From Spirodela intermedia (taxonomy: Eukaryota > Streptophyta > Magnoliopsida > Alismatales > Araceae), in assembly GCA_902729315.2 (NCBI GenBank), contig LR746276.1, positions 3,640,169 through 3,704,168 on the forward strand: a stretch of DNA of 64,000 nucleotides, in the 5' to 3' direction. A program made the position numbers and the translations under genes. Each line of letters opens with the position of its first letter. Positions within the stretch are counted from its first letter, which is position 1. The notes below the pieces were generated by a model that was given only the letters and a program-made list of their open reading frames with translations, did not search any database and was not told the origin of the DNA. This document shows positions 63,282 through 64,000 of this stretch, piece after piece.

Positions 63282-63735
63282 AATTGCGTGTGTATCCTTC
63301 CTTTTTTAGTGGGAGAGCGAGAGAGAGAGAGAAAGGATGATTGATATTCACGCCAGAGCTCAAATATTCGTCCACATTGTCATTTTGACATTCCACGTGT
63401 ACCCTTTTCATGAACCTGGGGCAAGAGATTTAGAGGGAGAGAGAGAGTTGCATGGTGACAGAAGGAAAGGTGGGACCGGAGAATAAGTCGCTCTCTCTGG
63501 AAGCACGGAAAGCCTCGCCCACTGCGTGTAAAGCAGCCGCGCGAGAGTCTACCCCACACCAGACGAAGCCTCCTCACCGACGCCCCCCTGGCCCCCAGGA
63601 AACCACCTCCCACTTCTCTCTCACCTCGAAGAACAACAAGGAGAGACATATCTAGAGAGAGAGAAAGAGAAAGAAGCAAGAAAACCAACACAAATCTTCC
63701 CAGAGAAGACAGTTTAGAGAGATTTCAGACTGGGA
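62449..63735. other. Intergenic region with GA microsatellites
   Basis: PRP8 3' UTR, then about 1 kb without a gene. It contains a C12 run (62487-62498), a GA run of about 18 units (63243-63279) and weaker GA patches at about 63311-63335 and 63431-63450. The last 300 bp is purine-rich on the plus strand and looks like the leader of the gene that follows. Confidence 0.55.
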
Positions 63736-64000
63736 ATGGAGACAATCCATAGAGAGAGAACAGAGATGAATTGTGATGGCGCGCTGTACATACCTGACGT
63801 AGGCAGCGACCGTGAACTCTCCGCACCCGCCGAGGACTGCACCCTTCTCCCCCTCGCCGTCGCCGCCACCGCCACCGCCGCCGCCGTTACGACCTCCGCC
63901 GGCCGACCCACTTGTAACCCCTTCGGTGCTTCCGGCAACGGAATGACCCGGGGTGGCTCGTCGGCGAACAGATGCACCCACCCTCCGCCTCCCGCGACGG
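63736..64000 (+). CDS. 5' end of an unidentified protein-coding gene, cut by the window edge
   Basis: An open frame from ATG 63736-63738 (or the in-frame ATG 63766-63768) runs 88 codons to the window end without a stop. From the second ATG it reads MNCDGALYIPDVGSDRELSA and continues into an Ala/Thr/Val-rich stretch, then TCNPFGASGNG and RCTHPPPP. Third codon positions are mostly G or C, and a GA-rich leader precedes it, both typical of monocot first exons. I do not recognise the family. An overlapping minus-strand frame (Gly-rich) is the main alternative but has no obvious continuing exon. Confidence 0.4.
   Translation, partial: METIHRERTEMNCDGALYIPDVGSDRELSAPAEDCTLLPLAVAATATAAAVTTSAGRPTCNPFGASGNGMTRGGSSANRCTHPPPPAT

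Overview
This window is nuclear DNA from a flowering plant. It has many short GT-AG introns, dispersed LTR retrotransposon relics, CT/GA-rich 5' leaders and plant-specific gene families. The GC-rich third codon positions of the partial gene at the right edge hint at a monocot, but the species is not settled by the sequence.

Layout. (1) 18-1479, minus: 5' part of a RIBA-type riboflavin biosynthesis gene. It covers the DHBP synthase domain and the first residues of the GTP cyclohydrolase II domain, and it runs off the left edge. (2) About 1.8-21.5 kb: a repeat-rich accessory block. It holds a Ty3/gypsy gag fossil, two copies of a CATG-rich repeat, a 0.7-kb CT-rich minisatellite, a Ty1/copia element with both LTRs (5777-10810), an older copia fossil (11557-12640), and the remains of CYP89A-like cytochrome P450 genes. 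One P450 relic (minus) is split by the copia element. A second relic (plus) faces it. A ~260-bp inverted repeat and a three-copy repeat lie around them. The rest is AT-rich with no supported gene. (3) 21844-26359, plus: a complete 10-exon nucleotide-sugar transporter (UGNT1-like, 343 aa). (4) 27872-49363, minus: a complete 15-exon TBC (Rab GTPase-activating) gene of the GYP7/TBC1D15 type (665 aa) with large introns. (5) 50345-62448, plus: a complete 26-exon PRP8, the core spliceosomal protein (2379 aa). (6) 63736-64000, plus: the open 5' end of an unidentified GC-rich coding region.

The intact genes are unrelated housekeeping functions: flavin synthesis in plastids, sugar-nucleotide transport in the secretory pathway, Rab regulation, and splicing. 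The TBC and PRP8 genes are head to head with 981 bp between start codons. The UGNT1-like and TBC genes converge. I derived every exon chain by hand from splice sites and reading phase, and all chains keep frame throughout.

No unknown biological system stands out. The most informative observations are: the copia insertion site, whose 5-bp duplications differ in a way that fits CpG decay of one ancestral CTTCG; an E-to-Q change in the acidic DHBP synthase loop of RIBA; and two stop-free PRP8 introns whose lengths are multiples of three.
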